Below, in pieces: positions 18,949 to 27,504 of a stretch of 64,000 bases of DNA; positions within the stretch are counted from its first letter, which is position 1; the number at the start of each line of letters is the position of its first letter. Source of the DNA: Rubrivirga marina. GTDB taxonomy: Bacteria; Bacteroidota; Rhodothermia; Rhodothermales; Rubricoccaceae. The notes under the pieces are model-generated. The model made no database searches. It was not told the DNA's origin and was given only the letters and a program-made list of their open reading frames with translations. The position numbers and the translations under genes are program-made. The stretch is taken from positions 1,219,394-1,283,393 of the forward strand of contig NZ_MQWD01000001.1 of NCBI RefSeq assembly GCF_002283365.1, in the 5' to 3' direction.

Positions 18949-19158
18949 ATGAAGAACCCCGGCACGGCCGCCGTCCTCAGCTTCCTCCTTCCCGGCCTCG
19001 GCCAGCTCTACAACGGCACCTTCTGGCGCGGCGTCTTCTGGTTCGTCGTCACGCCCGGCCTGTGGATCGGCACCGGCGGGTTCTTCGGCTGGGTGGCCCA
19101 CGTGATCTCGGCGTGGACGGCCTTCCGGTTCGCCCAGCGCCACCCGACGGGCGCTTGA
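18949..19158 (+). CDS. TM2-like small membrane protein
   Basis: 69 residues: MKNPGTAAVLSFLLPGLGQLYNG is the N-terminal signature of TM2-type small membrane proteins (AxxLSxxxPGxGxxYxG), followed by WRGVFWFVVTPGLWIGTGG and a third hydrophobic stretch ending in a basic tail. It has two to three membrane helices and no known enzymatic activity. Start ATG 18949; a CRE-like palindrome lies about 70 bases upstream. Confidence 0.75.
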   Translation: MKNPGTAAVLSFLLPGLGQLYNGTFWRGVFWFVVTPGLWIGTGGFFGWVAHVISAWTAFRFAQRHPTGA

Positions 19159-19175
19159 TCCGACAGCCCTGCCCG

Positions 19176-19189
19176 CCTCGGCGCCGAGG
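19176..19189 (+). terminator. Palindromic hairpin after TM2-like gene
   Basis: CCTCGGCGCCGAGG is a perfect 14-base palindrome 17 bases after the TM2-like stop and 30 bases before the tRNA. It is a likely transcription end, without a T-tract. Confidence 0.4.
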
Positions 19190-19219
19190 GGGACCCCGGC
19201 GGGGCTAGCTTTGGAGGCC

Positions 19220-19292
19220 GGGCTCGTAGCACAACGGTTAGTGCAGCCGGCTCATAACCGGACGGTTGCAGGTTCAAATCCTGCCGGGCCCA
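19220..19292 (+). tRNA. tRNA with CAT anticodon (Met or Ile2)
   Basis: A full cloverleaf can be drawn. The acceptor is GGGCTCG/CGGGCCC, the D stem GCAC/GTGC, the anticodon loop CTCATAA with CAT, and the T arm GCAGG-TTCAAAT-CCTGC, with discriminator A. The 73 bases lack the encoded CCA end. The G1-C72 pair excludes initiator tRNA-fMet. Elongator Met or lysidine-modified Ile2 cannot be separated here. The anticodon stem has one mismatch at its base (G/A). Confidence 0.93.
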
Positions 19293-19295
19293 CCG

Positions 19296-19330
19296 CCCCT
19301 GTCTCCATCTTGTTGGGAGACAGGGGTTTT
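19296..19330 (+). terminator. Strong rho-independent terminator after tRNA
   Basis: CCCCTGTCTCC (19296-19306) and GGAGACAGGGG (19316-19326) form a perfect 11-bp stem, followed directly by TTTTCT. It starts four bases after the tRNA end. Confidence 0.92.
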
Positions 19331-19763
19331 CTGCTCATGGGTCCAACATAGGTCCAGCAATCGCTATGCATCGCGACCCCAGCTAGACATCAGCGCTGCG
19401 GCCCGCCGATTCCGAGGAGTTGGACACAGCCTCGTCGTTTAGAGCCCACGGTCGATAACGGTGCTTCAGAGGCTCCAGGCGAAACGATCACCCTTGCTCG
19501 CCGGGCCGACTTAATCCACCGACGGCCGGGGGGCGAAACGCTGGATCCCAGCGTGTATGGCAGACTGCGTACACCGTCAGTGTGAAGGCAAGTACCCCGG
19601 AGTGATCACGATAGTCGCTGTCACGAGCTCAGTGCCACTAGAAGAGATCACGGAGGCGGTTTCTGGGGGCCGGGAAGGCTAGGCGCTCCGCAATGCCGGA
19701 CTCACAGCACCGCCAACGCAGCGTCGGCGGAGTCTCCGAGAGGGGCATAATGCGGCGGCCGGC
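19331..19763. other. Gene-free lower-GC stretch between tRNA and alginate locus
   Basis: About 430 bp without a convincing reading frame and visibly poorer in GC than its surroundings. It begins with a short direct repeat (GGGTCCAACATA, GGTCCAGCAA) just after the tRNA terminator and contains GTGTATGGCAGACTGCGTACAC (19550-19571), an inverted repeat with GTGTA/TACAC arms. It could be a long regulatory region of the receptor operon or the scar of an integration next to the tRNA. No integrase is visible. Confidence 0.4.
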
Positions 19764-19795
19764 TTGACTTGTATGACATGTTACAGGTACGTTGT
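19764..19795 (+). promoter_or_regulatory. Alginate receptor promoter with embedded GntR-type operator
   Basis: TGTATGACATGTTACA (19770-19785) occurs identically at 39984 and 49885. It has the TGT-N10-ACA form of FadR/GntR operators. It lies between TTGAC (19764-19768) and TACGTTGT (19788-19795), which are separated by 19 bases as expected for Bacteroidota -33 and -7 boxes. A protein bound there would block RNA polymerase, so repression by the locus GntR protein is likely. Confidence 0.7.
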
Positions 19796-19801
19796 CATCC
19801 C

Positions 19802-19813
19802 GGAAGCGCTTCC
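19802..19813. promoter_or_regulatory. CRE-like palindrome GGAAGCGCTTCC before the receptor gene
   Basis: A perfect 12-base palindrome, seven bases before the receptor ATG and downstream of the -7-like box. Near copies lie at 18867, 40019 and 49838. The form suits a LacI-type catabolite regulator encoded outside the window. Confidence 0.55.
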
Positions 19814-19819
19814 CCCCTC

Positions 19820-22693
19820 ATGCTACGATTCTGGACCGGCGTCCTCGCCCTCGTTCTCGCTAGCGGAGTCCATGCCCAGACGGGCAAGATCGGCGGCACG
19901 ATCGCCGACTCCGACGGCGTGCCTATCCCCGGCGTCAACGTGCTCGTCGTGGGGAGCACGCTGGGGGCGTCGAGCGATTTGGACGGGACCTACGTCATCC
20001 TCAACGTCCCGCCCGGGACCTACGACCTCCGCGCCTCATTCATCGGGTACCAGACCGTCCTGCAGGAGGGCGTCGTCGTGAACAACGACCGGACGACGGA
20101 GGTCGACTTCGTCTTGGCCGAGGAGGATCTCACGGTCGGGGGCGAGCTGGTGGTGACCGCTGAGCGGCCCGAGATCGAACCGGAGCGGACGGCTTCGAGT
20201 GAGATCATCCGCCCGCGCGAGGTGAGTGAGGCGCCGGGCGTGTACTCGCTGACCGACGTCATCGGGCTGACGGTCGAGGCGACCGACGGCCACTTCCGAG
20301 GGGGACGAACGGGCGAGGAGCTCTACCTCCTCAACGGGATCAACATCGTCAACCCGTTCACGGGCGAGCGGTCGTTCGACCCCATCGCGAACGCGCTTGA
20401 GGAGGTCGAGGTCATCACCGGCGGGTTCCCCTCGCAGTACGGGAACGCCCAGAGCGGCGTGGTCAACATGGCCCTCCGGTCCGGCGGGTTCGAGCGGTGG
20501 GACGGATCGGGGAACCTCCGCGTGCGGGCCCCGGGCTACAAGCACTTCGGGGGGAGCGTGTTCAGCCTGGAGAACAACCCGTACCTCCTGGCCTTCGACA
20601 CGGTCGAGGAGTGGGGCGGCGACAGCGGCGAGGGGCTCTACTCGTGCTCGATCGGTCTCAGCTTCTGCAGCGCGTACGGCCTGGAGACGGCCGCGGACAG
20701 CCTCCGGGCGGCTCAGATCGCCCAGGCCGTTTGGTCGCAGGCCCGCGAGGACCTCGGCATGGAGTACAACGACCGGTGGGACACCCAGCTGGACCTTTCT
20801 GTCGGGGGCCCGGTGTCCGACCGCGTCCGGGCCTTTGTTGGGGCCCGGTTCGCCGACGAGTGGTACGAGCTGCCGACGAACGAGCCCGAGCGGACGCGCC
20901 AGCTCCTCGGGAGCGCTCGCGTCGCGCTCGGCGGCGGCTCGTCGCTCCAGCTCGCCGGGGCGTTCAACCGCGTCCGCGGGTTCGACTACACGAGCAGCTT
21001 CTGGCAGTACCTCTGGGACCGCGAGCGCGGCTTCGCCGCGTTCGACCAGGTCACGCTCGGCGGCTCGGCCCGCCTCGCCGTCGTCCCGGACGAGCGGCGG
21101 TTCGCCGACCTCACGCTCAGCGTCCTCCAGAACGACTACGAGTCGGGGGCCGCCGTCCTCGACCCGAGCCGGTTCCGCGAGGACGCCTCGGACCTCGGCG
21201 TCTGGCGCTTCTTCAACACGCCCGACCAGTTCCGCGTCGGGTACATGGAGAACGACTTCCGCAACGAGCGCTCGACGACGTACTCCCTCGAGGCGACCTA
21301 CAACGAACAGGTCACGAGCAACCACCTCCTCAAGGGCGGTATCCAGGGCCGGCTCTACCACCTCGACGTCGACAACCGGCTCAACCTCTCGAGCCCGTCC
21401 GACGCCCAGGACGAGACGTTCAGCGTGACGCCGTTCGAGATCGGGGCGTTCGTCGAGGACAAGGTCGAGTACGAGGGGCTCATCGCCCGGCTCGGCCTCC
21501 GGTTCGACGCCTACAACCTCAACACGGAGTACTTCTCGGACCGGTACAACCCGTACGCGAACCCCAACTTCGACCCGACGCAGCCGGCCGTCGGCGACAA
21601 CGCCGAGCGCGACCCGGACCTCGCAGCGACCGAGCGGTCGTCGTGGATCGCCCGGCTCCAGCCTCGGCTCGGCGCGTCGTTCCCGATCTCGGTCAACACG
21701 GTCTTCCACCTCAACTACGGGGCGTTCCTCCAGCGGCCGCCGTTCGAGCGGTCGCTCGTGAGCCGGATCCAGCGGTCGAACGAGCTCGCCGTCATCCAGC
21801 TCGGCAATCCCGAGCTCGAGCCGGAGGAGACCAAGATGTACGAGGTCGGCGTGGCCCAGGGGCTCCCGGGAGGGTTCGCGCTCGACGTCTCGGGCTACTA
21901 CAAGGATGTCCGCAACCTCGTCCAGCTCGCGTTCTTCAGCGAGAGCGTCGACATCCCGTACCAGACGTACGTCAACCGGGACTACGCCGACATCCGCGGC
22001 TTCCGCGTCTCGCTCCAGCGGCGGCGCGGGGCCGTCCGTGGGTCGGTCCGCTACCGGTACGAGGTGGCCACGGGCAAGACGTCGAGTGCCGAGGACGCCC
22101 CGCCGCAGTTTATCCGCGACCTCGACGGGGAGGTGGACGAGGAGCGAGCCGGGATCGGGCTCAACGACATCCTCCTCGACTTCGACCGGACGCACAACCT
22201 GATCGTCCAGCTCACGGCCACGACGCCGCGCGACCTCGGGCCGCAGGTCGCCGGGGTCCGCCCGCTCGGGCGGTGGACCGGGTCGGTCCGCACGCGCGCC
22301 CGCTCCGGCCGGCCGTACACGTCGTTCGCGGCCGGGCAGGACGTGCTCGTCGCCGACGCCCGCGCGCCGATGGAGTACGAGACGAGCCTGAAGGTGACGC
22401 GACCGTTCCGGCTCGCCTCCGGCGCCGAGGGCTCCCTTTTCGTCGAGGTGGCCAACCTGTTCAACCAGCGGACCTACGACTACAACCGCGTCTTCCGGGA
22501 CGTCCGGAACCTCCGGGCCTACGACTTCGCCGTGAACCCCTCCGACCTCACGCCGGACGGGTTTACCGACGACCCCGACGAGGCCCTCGCGCTCTACCTC
22601 GGCGACAGCTTCCCCTACGAGGCGAACCAGGTGTTCCGGATCTACAGCAACGCGCCCCGCTCGCTCTTCCTCGGCCTCTCCGTCGACCTCTAA
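19820..22693 (+). CDS. TonB-dependent receptor with carboxypeptidase-like regulatory domain
   Basis: A 957-residue outer-membrane receptor. The signal peptide MLRFWTGVLALVLASGVHAQ ends at residue 20. A CarboxypepD_reg-like domain follows (residues ~22-110: GKIGGTIADSDGVPIPGVNVLVVG ... YQTVLQEG), then a GELVVTAERP TonB-box-like element near 124-133, the plug (EEVEVITGGFPSQYGNAQSGVVNM, ~200-225) and a long barrel ending in alternating aromatic strands (RSLFLGLSVDL). It probably imports alginate oligosaccharides using TonB energy. ATG 19820 replaces an in-frame TTG at 19769 because only the former begins with the signal peptide; the latter starts inside the operator. It is first in an operon with no SusD gene, and the next gene follows after one base. 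Confidence 0.9.
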   Translation: MLRFWTGVLALVLASGVHAQTGKIGGTIADSDGVPIPGVNVLVVGSTLGASSDLDGTYVILNVPPGTYDLRASFIGYQTVLQEGVVVNNDRTTEVDFVLAEEDLTVGGELVVTAERPEIEPERTASSEIIRPREVSEAPGVYSLTDVIGLTVEATDGHFRGGRTGEELYLLNGINIVNPFTGERSFDPIANALEEVEVITGGFPSQYGNAQSGVVNMALRSGGFERWDGSGNLRVRAPGYKHFGGSVFSLENNPYLLAFDTVEEWGGDSGEGLYSCSIGLSFCSAYGLETAADSLRAAQIAQAVWSQAREDLGMEYNDRWDTQLDLSVGGPVSDRVRAFVGARFADEWYELPTNEPERTRQLLGSARVALGGGSSLQLAGAFNRVRGFDYTSSFWQYLWDRERGFAAFDQVTLGGSARLAVVPDERRFADLTLSVLQNDYESGAAVLDPSRFREDASDLGVWRFFNTPDQFRVGYMENDFRNERSTTYSLEATYNEQVTSNHLLKGGIQGRLYHLDVDNRLNLSSPSDAQDETFSVTPFEIGAFVEDKVEYEGLIARLGLRFDAYNLNTEYFSDRYNPYANPNFDPTQPAVGDNAERDPDLAATERSSWIARLQPRLGASFPISVNTVFHLNYGAFLQRPPFERSLVSRIQRSNELAVIQLGNPELEPEETKMYEVGVAQGLPGGFALDVSGYYKDVRNLVQLAFFSESVDIPYQTYVNRDYADIRGFRVSLQRRRGAVRGSVRYRYEVATGKTSSAEDAPPQFIRDLDGEVDEERAGIGLNDILLDFDRTHNLIVQLTATTPRDLGPQVAGVRPLGRWTGSVRTRARSGRPYTSFAAGQDVLVADARAPMEYETSLKVTRPFRLASGAEGSLFVEVANLFNQRTYDYNRVFRDVRNLRAYDFAVNPSDLTPDGFTDDPDEALALYLGDSFPYEANQVFRIYSNAPRSLFLGLSVDL

Positions 22694-22694
22694 G

Positions 22695-25055
22695 ATGACC
22701 GCCCTCCGACCCCACGCGCGCCTGGCCCTCCTGGCCCTCGTCGGGCTGGCCGCCGCGCTCCCCGCCGAGGCCCAGCGCCGGTTCGAGATCCACTCGCGGG
22801 GCATGCTCCACGAGACCGTCTTCAACACCGGCGAGATCGGCCGGGCCTACCACCAGGGCGGCGGCGGCAATGCGACCGACGTGCCCATGATGGAGTGGCC
22901 CGGCAACTCGGCCGTGACCGTCGACGACATCAACTACGACGGGAAGCACTACACGAACGGCGGCGGCGTCTACATCTCGGCCCAACTCCCCGATTCGACC
23001 GAGCGCGTCCACGCGCTCAGCGGGGGCGTCGGGGCCTCGCAGCCGGACGTGACGGTCGGGCGGTGGTCGTACCCGCTCACGATCACGCGGACAGAGAACT
23101 ACCCGGTGCTCGACGACGGGTCGCTCAACCCGAGCTACGACCCGAACGAGGCCGAGGAGATCATCACCTCCTCGTGGGCGACGCCGGTCGGGATCACAGT
23201 CACGCGGACGAGCCGGGCCTGGAGCTACCCCGACTACGACGACCTCATCGTCTACGAGTACGAGTTCGAGTACACCGGCGACCGCGACGGAGACACGATC
23301 CCGGACACGGACCAGCCCATCACCGACGTCACGATCGCGTTCGCGTACGGGCTCGCGCCGAACCTCTTCGGCAACCTCCGCACCTACGGCGCCTGGACCG
23401 ACGACGAGTACCAGGACAACGACCAGCGCGGCCGGTTCGACCCGCTCCGGTTCCTCAACTACACGTACCACCAGACGGGCCTCCCGGACCCGGTCTACTA
23501 CGACGAGTGGGGACGGACGGGCCAGAACGGCGGCGGCCTCAACGCGCCAGGGACGCCGGGCTACATAATGCTCCACTTCGACACGGAGCACCTCGCGACG
23601 CAGGACAGCGGGACGCTCGCCGACGTCGCCCAGGGCGACTCGGCCATCGTGTGGACGCAGGAGTACGGGGGCGGCGTCAAGATCAAGCAGCCGTGGTTCA
23701 TCCGGCAGGAGACGAGCAACATGCGCGCCTCGAAGCTCGAGGCCTACCTCCGCGTCGACACGCGGAAGAACGCGCCGCTCCGAGAGGGCTCGGTCATCCC
23801 ACCGGAACAGGGTGAGGAGAGCGACATCTACCAGCACTTCCTAGACTACTGGGTCGGCGCGGGCCGCTACAACTTCCGCCAGACGCGGTGGGCGACCGGT
23901 CGGATCACGGTCTTCGGGCCGTACCGCTTCGAGATCGGCGAGACGGCGCGGTTTGCCCTCGCGGAGGTCATCGGGTTCGGGGCCGTCCGGCAGGAGCAGG
24001 CCTACCTCCCGCCCGGCGAGCGGACGAGCCCCGAGCAGGACGACTACCTCGTCGACTGGGGCGGCTCGTGCGGCGAGGACTGCGGTGAGGACGGCAGCCG
24101 GGGGTTCTTCCCGATCGCGAGCTACGCCGACACCGTCCGCTACGGGGGCAACCCGGTCTTCCCGAGCATCTTCCCCTACGGGCCGGGCACCGACGAGGGG
24201 ACCGTCATCAAACGCCACGGGAGCCCGTACCTCTCGGAGTACGCGCTCCCGGACTACGTCAACTCGGACGTGGTGACGATCCGCGAGGTCGCGGACAAGG
24301 CGTACGAGGCCTACACCGGCGAGGCGTTCTCGGCGCCCGAGTACAACCGGCCCGAGCTCAACCCCGAGGCGGGCGTCTACGAGCTCCCGATCCCCGTCCC
24401 GGCCCCCGCGCTCAACGTGGCGAGCGACGAGCGGGCCCAGAACGTGCTCTACTGGTCGAACGCGGTCGAGAGCTTCAGCGCGCCCCGGCTCCAGGGCCAG
24501 TTCGACCACTACCGGGTCTCGCGGAGCACGCACCCGGCCGGCCCCTGGGAGACGATCGCCGAGGTCCGGCCCGACGACGCCTCGTTCGTCCACAATGGCG
24601 AGTACAGCTTCGTCCCGGACGGCGACTACGTCGTGCTCGACCCCGAGCCGACGGTGGGGGAGACGTTCTACTACTCCATCGTCTCGGTCGACGAGAACGG
24701 CCGGACGAGCGGGCGGACGAACGTGACCGAGTTCGAGACCCAGCTCGGCGCCGTCGCCCAGCTCGGCGACGTCCACGTGGTCCCGAACCCGTTCGTCGTG
24801 AGCTCCGGGTTCGGAGGCGCCAGCGACTCGTCGCTGCGGATCGGGTTCTACGGCCTCCCGGCCCGGGCCACGATCCGGATCTACTCGTTCGCCGGCCAGC
24901 TCGTCGAGACCATCGAGCACGACAGCCCGACGTACTCCGTGGCCTACCTCCAGGAGACGCGCAACAACCAGCGCCTCGCCTCGGGGGTCTACTTCTACGT
25001 CGTGACGACGCCAGAGGGCGAGTCGACGCAGGGCAAGTTCGTCATCATCCGCTAG
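22695..25055 (+). CDS. T9SS-sorted surface protein paired with the TonB receptor
   Basis: 786 residues: a signal peptide ending PAEAQ at ~27, a large extracellular body rich in aromatic and acidic residues, a fibronectin-III-like stretch (YWSNAVESFSAPRLQGQFDHYRVSRSTHPAGPWETI, ~595-635) and a T9SS sorting domain (VHVVPNPFVV ... LASGVYFYVVTTPEGESTQGKFVIIR). I recognise no lyase motif. Its place directly after the receptor, one base from its stop, is that of SusD in ordinary polysaccharide loci. It may therefore be the surface glycan-binding partner, but it has no SusD/RagB sequence. The sequence CGEDCGEDG (~457-465) suggests a metal or disulfide site. Function is inference. Confidence 0.7.
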   Translation: MTALRPHARLALLALVGLAAALPAEAQRRFEIHSRGMLHETVFNTGEIGRAYHQGGGGNATDVPMMEWPGNSAVTVDDINYDGKHYTNGGGVYISAQLPDSTERVHALSGGVGASQPDVTVGRWSYPLTITRTENYPVLDDGSLNPSYDPNEAEEIITSSWATPVGITVTRTSRAWSYPDYDDLIVYEYEFEYTGDRDGDTIPDTDQPITDVTIAFAYGLAPNLFGNLRTYGAWTDDEYQDNDQRGRFDPLRFLNYTYHQTGLPDPVYYDEWGRTGQNGGGLNAPGTPGYIMLHFDTEHLATQDSGTLADVAQGDSAIVWTQEYGGGVKIKQPWFIRQETSNMRASKLEAYLRVDTRKNAPLREGSVIPPEQGEESDIYQHFLDYWVGAGRYNFRQTRWATGRITVFGPYRFEIGETARFALAEVIGFGAVRQEQAYLPPGERTSPEQDDYLVDWGGSCGEDCGEDGSRGFFPIASYADTVRYGGNPVFPSIFPYGPGTDEGTVIKRHGSPYLSEYALPDYVNSDVVTIREVADKAYEAYTGEAFSAPEYNRPELNPEAGVYELPIPVPAPALNVASDERAQNVLYWSNAVESFSAPRLQGQFDHYRVSRSTHPAGPWETIAEVRPDDASFVHNGEYSFVPDGDYVVLDPEPTVGETFYYSIVSVDENGRTSGRTNVTEFETQLGAVAQLGDVHVVPNPFVVSSGFGGASDSSLRIGFYGLPARATIRIYSFAGQLVETIEHDSPTYSVAYLQETRNNQRLASGVYFYVVTTPEGESTQGKFVIIR

Positions 25056-25059
25056 TCCC

Positions 25060-26073
25060 ATGACCGCCCCACGAAGCCTCCTCCGGCTCGTCGCCCTCGC
25101 CGCGCTCGTCGCGGCGTCAGGCCCGGCCCACGCCCAGAAGGTTGGCACGACGTCGTTCCAGTTCCTCAAGGTCATGCCGACGGCTCGCGCGACGGCCATG
25201 GGCGACGCCTACGGGAGCCTCGCGCAGGGCGCCGAGGCCCTGTTCTGGAACCCGGCCGGCGTCGCCCACACGACGGGCCACGCGCTCACGGCGACGCACA
25301 TCCCCTACCTCGTCGACACGCGGATCTCGTCGGCCGGCTACGCCACGTCGCTGGGCGGCTTCGGGCAGGTCGGAATCCAGCTCCAAGCCGTCGACTACGG
25401 CGACATCGCGGAGACGCGGACCGACCAGCTCGGGTTCAACGCGGACGGGACCTACAACCCCGGGCTGACGGGCTCGTCGTACAGCCCGTCGGCCTTCGCC
25501 GCGGGCGTCACGTACGCCCGAAGCCTGACCGACCGGTTCTCGACCGGGATCACGGCCAAGTACGTCCGCGAGTCGCTCTACGACGGCGCCTTCGCCGGCG
25601 GCGTGAACACGGCGGCCGGGGCGGTCCTGTTCGACTTCGGGATCCAGTACCAGACCGGGTTCCGGTCGCTCGACATCGCGATGGCGGTCCAGAACTTCGG
25701 GCCGGAGGTGGCCTTCGTCGAGGAGCGGTTCGCGGCCCCGCTGACCTTCCGCCTAGGGGCGACCGGCGACCTCGTCGGGCCGAACGGGATGGTCCGTCAG
25801 GACCCGCAGAACCGGCTGACGGTCGCCTACGACCTCCACCAGCCCAACGACTACGACCAGCAGATGCACGTCGGGCTGGAATACTCGTTCGCCGAGGTGG
25901 TCTCGCTCCGGTCGGGCTACAAGATGAACTACGACACCGAGGGGCTCACGTTCGGGGCCGGGCTCAACGCCGACCTCAGCGGCGCCCGCCTCGGCGTCGA
26001 CTACAGCTACGGGAGCATGGGCGACTTCCTCGGCTCGGTCCACCGGCTCACCGTGGGCGCGACGATCCGCTAG
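25060..26073 (+). CDS. PorV/PorQ-family outer-membrane barrel protein
   Basis: 337 residues with signal peptide (cut after PAHAQ, ~26) and the PorV/UPF0164-like N-terminal signature TSFQFLKVMPTARATAMGDAYGSLAQGAEALFWNPAGVA, followed by amphipathic beta strands to RLTVGATIR. PorV-type proteins are FadL-fold barrels; in T9SS organisms PorV shuttles cargo, and paralogues occur within nutrient-uptake operons. The gene follows the T9SS cargo protein after 4 bases, which suggests it serves that cargo's surface delivery or acts as an uptake channel. It is one of two such genes in tandem. Confidence 0.8.
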   Translation: MTAPRSLLRLVALAALVAASGPAHAQKVGTTSFQFLKVMPTARATAMGDAYGSLAQGAEALFWNPAGVAHTTGHALTATHIPYLVDTRISSAGYATSLGGFGQVGIQLQAVDYGDIAETRTDQLGFNADGTYNPGLTGSSYSPSAFAAGVTYARSLTDRFSTGITAKYVRESLYDGAFAGGVNTAAGAVLFDFGIQYQTGFRSLDIAMAVQNFGPEVAFVEERFAAPLTFRLGATGDLVGPNGMVRQDPQNRLTVAYDLHQPNDYDQQMHVGLEYSFAEVVSLRSGYKMNYDTEGLTFGAGLNADLSGARLGVDYSYGSMGDFLGSVHRLTVGATIR

Positions 26074-26091
26074 CCCGTGTCTCTGCCTCCT

Positions 26092-27504
26092 ATGCTGCTC
26101 CGCACGACCCTCGCCCTCCTCGCCCTCGCCGCGCTGACGCTCGTCCCCGGCGCCGCCTCGGCTCAGGACGCCGCCGCGCCGCTGACCGTCCAGGGCCTCG
26201 ACCACCAGGCGGCCGTGGGCGCCCGCGCCCGCGCGATGGGCGGCGTCCGCGCCAGCGGGCTCTCGACGTCGGCCGCGTTGTTCTCGAACCCCGCCGCCCT
26301 CCACCGCCTCACCGAGGCGGAGGTCCGCCTCGGCGGCGGCGCCGTCGCCCAGTCCCTGAGCCAGGACCAGACGTGGGTGCCCAACCGGCTCTACCTCGAG
26401 CTGAGCCTCATCTTCGAGAACGACCCGACGTCGCCGAACCCCACGCGGGCCTTCGACGACATCACGCCTGACTGGGAGACCGACCTCTCGTCCGCCCGCC
26501 CGACGCTGGGCTCGGCGGCGGTCCCCCTCCCGTTCGCGCCCGGCGGCGTCGCCGTGACGGCCGGCCTCGGGGCGGCGCAGGTCGCCGACCTCGACCACTA
26601 CTTCCAGAACAACAACGCGCTCGACCCCAACATCGGGGACATCCGCCCGGCGCCGATCCCGCGCGTCCAGGACGGCGACTCGCTCATGGTGGGGTGGGCC
26701 CAGTTCAGCCGCCAGCGGGAGGGGGCGGTCTACGGGATCACGCCGGCCTTGGCCCTCGCGCGCGGCCCGTTCTCGCTCGGCCTCTCGGCGACGGTCCTCA
26801 CGGGCTCCTCCGACGACACCGAGCGGACGCGCGACCGGGGCGAGTTCACGCTCCGCTACCAGAACCGCTTCAGCCTCGCCGCGCCGACCGGCGGCGAGAC
26901 GACGACCACCGGTACCTCGGACTACTCGGGGACGCGGATCGCTGTCGCGGGAGGGTACGAGACGGGGGCGCTGTCGGTCGACGCCGTCTGGCAGCCGGGC
27001 TACACGCTCTCGCGAGACTGGTCGCACAGTGACGGGACGGCCGGAACCGACGAGGTCCGGTTCGCGCCGGCGTTCACCGTCGGCGCGGCCGTGCGGCCGA
27101 GCGACCGCGTGACCCTCGCCGCCGACGTCGACCTCCGGGCGCTCGGGAGCGCCGAGGTCCTCTACGCCGACTCCACGGAAGCGGACCAGCCGTGGGTGAG
27201 CGGGAGCACGGTCCACCTCGGGGCCGAGTACCGAGCGCTGGACTGGCTGGCGCTGCGGGGCGGTTACCGCGAGCAGGCCCAGGCCTTCGCGCCCGCCGGC
27301 GCCGCGCTCCTCGACGAGCCCGCCCGCGCCGACGTGTTCGGGGCCGGCCTTGGGCTCTCGTTCGGGCCCCTCGCGCTCGACGTGACCTACGAGCTCTCCA
27401 GCCTTCGCTACGAGGACCTCTGGCTCTCGAACGGCAACGACAACTCGCTCACGACCCATGCCGTCCTGTTCGAGGCGGCCTACGCCCTCCCCTTCGCCCG
27501 CTAA
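26092..27504 (+). CDS. FadL/PorV-like outer-membrane protein
   Basis: 470 residues. Signal peptide MLLRTTLALLALAALTLVPGAASAQ, then VGARARAMGGVRASGLSTSAALFSNPAALHRL, which shares the AxAMGG ... NPA signature of PorV/FadL-type proteins, then repeated beta strands ending AVLFEAAYALPFAR. It is probably an outer-membrane beta-barrel channel or T9SS accessory. ATG 26092 was chosen because it begins a clean signal peptide; an in-frame GTG 15 bases upstream (26077) is possible. The next gene's ATG abuts its stop directly, so it is tightly co-translated with the PL6 lyase. Confidence 0.72.
   Translation: MLLRTTLALLALAALTLVPGAASAQDAAAPLTVQGLDHQAAVGARARAMGGVRASGLSTSAALFSNPAALHRLTEAEVRLGGGAVAQSLSQDQTWVPNRLYLELSLIFENDPTSPNPTRAFDDITPDWETDLSSARPTLGSAAVPLPFAPGGVAVTAGLGAAQVADLDHYFQNNNALDPNIGDIRPAPIPRVQDGDSLMVGWAQFSRQREGAVYGITPALALARGPFSLGLSATVLTGSSDDTERTRDRGEFTLRYQNRFSLAAPTGGETTTTGTSDYSGTRIAVAGGYETGALSVDAVWQPGYTLSRDWSHSDGTAGTDEVRFAPAFTVGAAVRPSDRVTLAADVDLRALGSAEVLYADSTEADQPWVSGSTVHLGAEYRALDWLALRGGYREQAQAFAPAGAALLDEPARADVFGAGLGLSFGPLALDVTYELSSLRYEDLWLSNGNDNSLTTHAVLFEAAYALPFAR

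Noticed and set aside
19220..19292. Initiator tRNA-fMet
   Set aside because: The first acceptor pair is G-C, whereas bacterial initiators have a mismatch there.
19764..19822. Earlier start of the receptor (TTG 19769) giving a peptide starting MYDMLQ
   Set aside because: That start lies inside the operator; the same LYDML/YDMLQ reading appears at the other operators and is a translation of the DNA site, not protein conservation.
20036..22828. Very long minus-strand open frame opposite the TonB receptor
   Set aside because: Arg/Glu/Val-rich, no motif, and mirrors the codon pattern of the receptor gene on the other strand.
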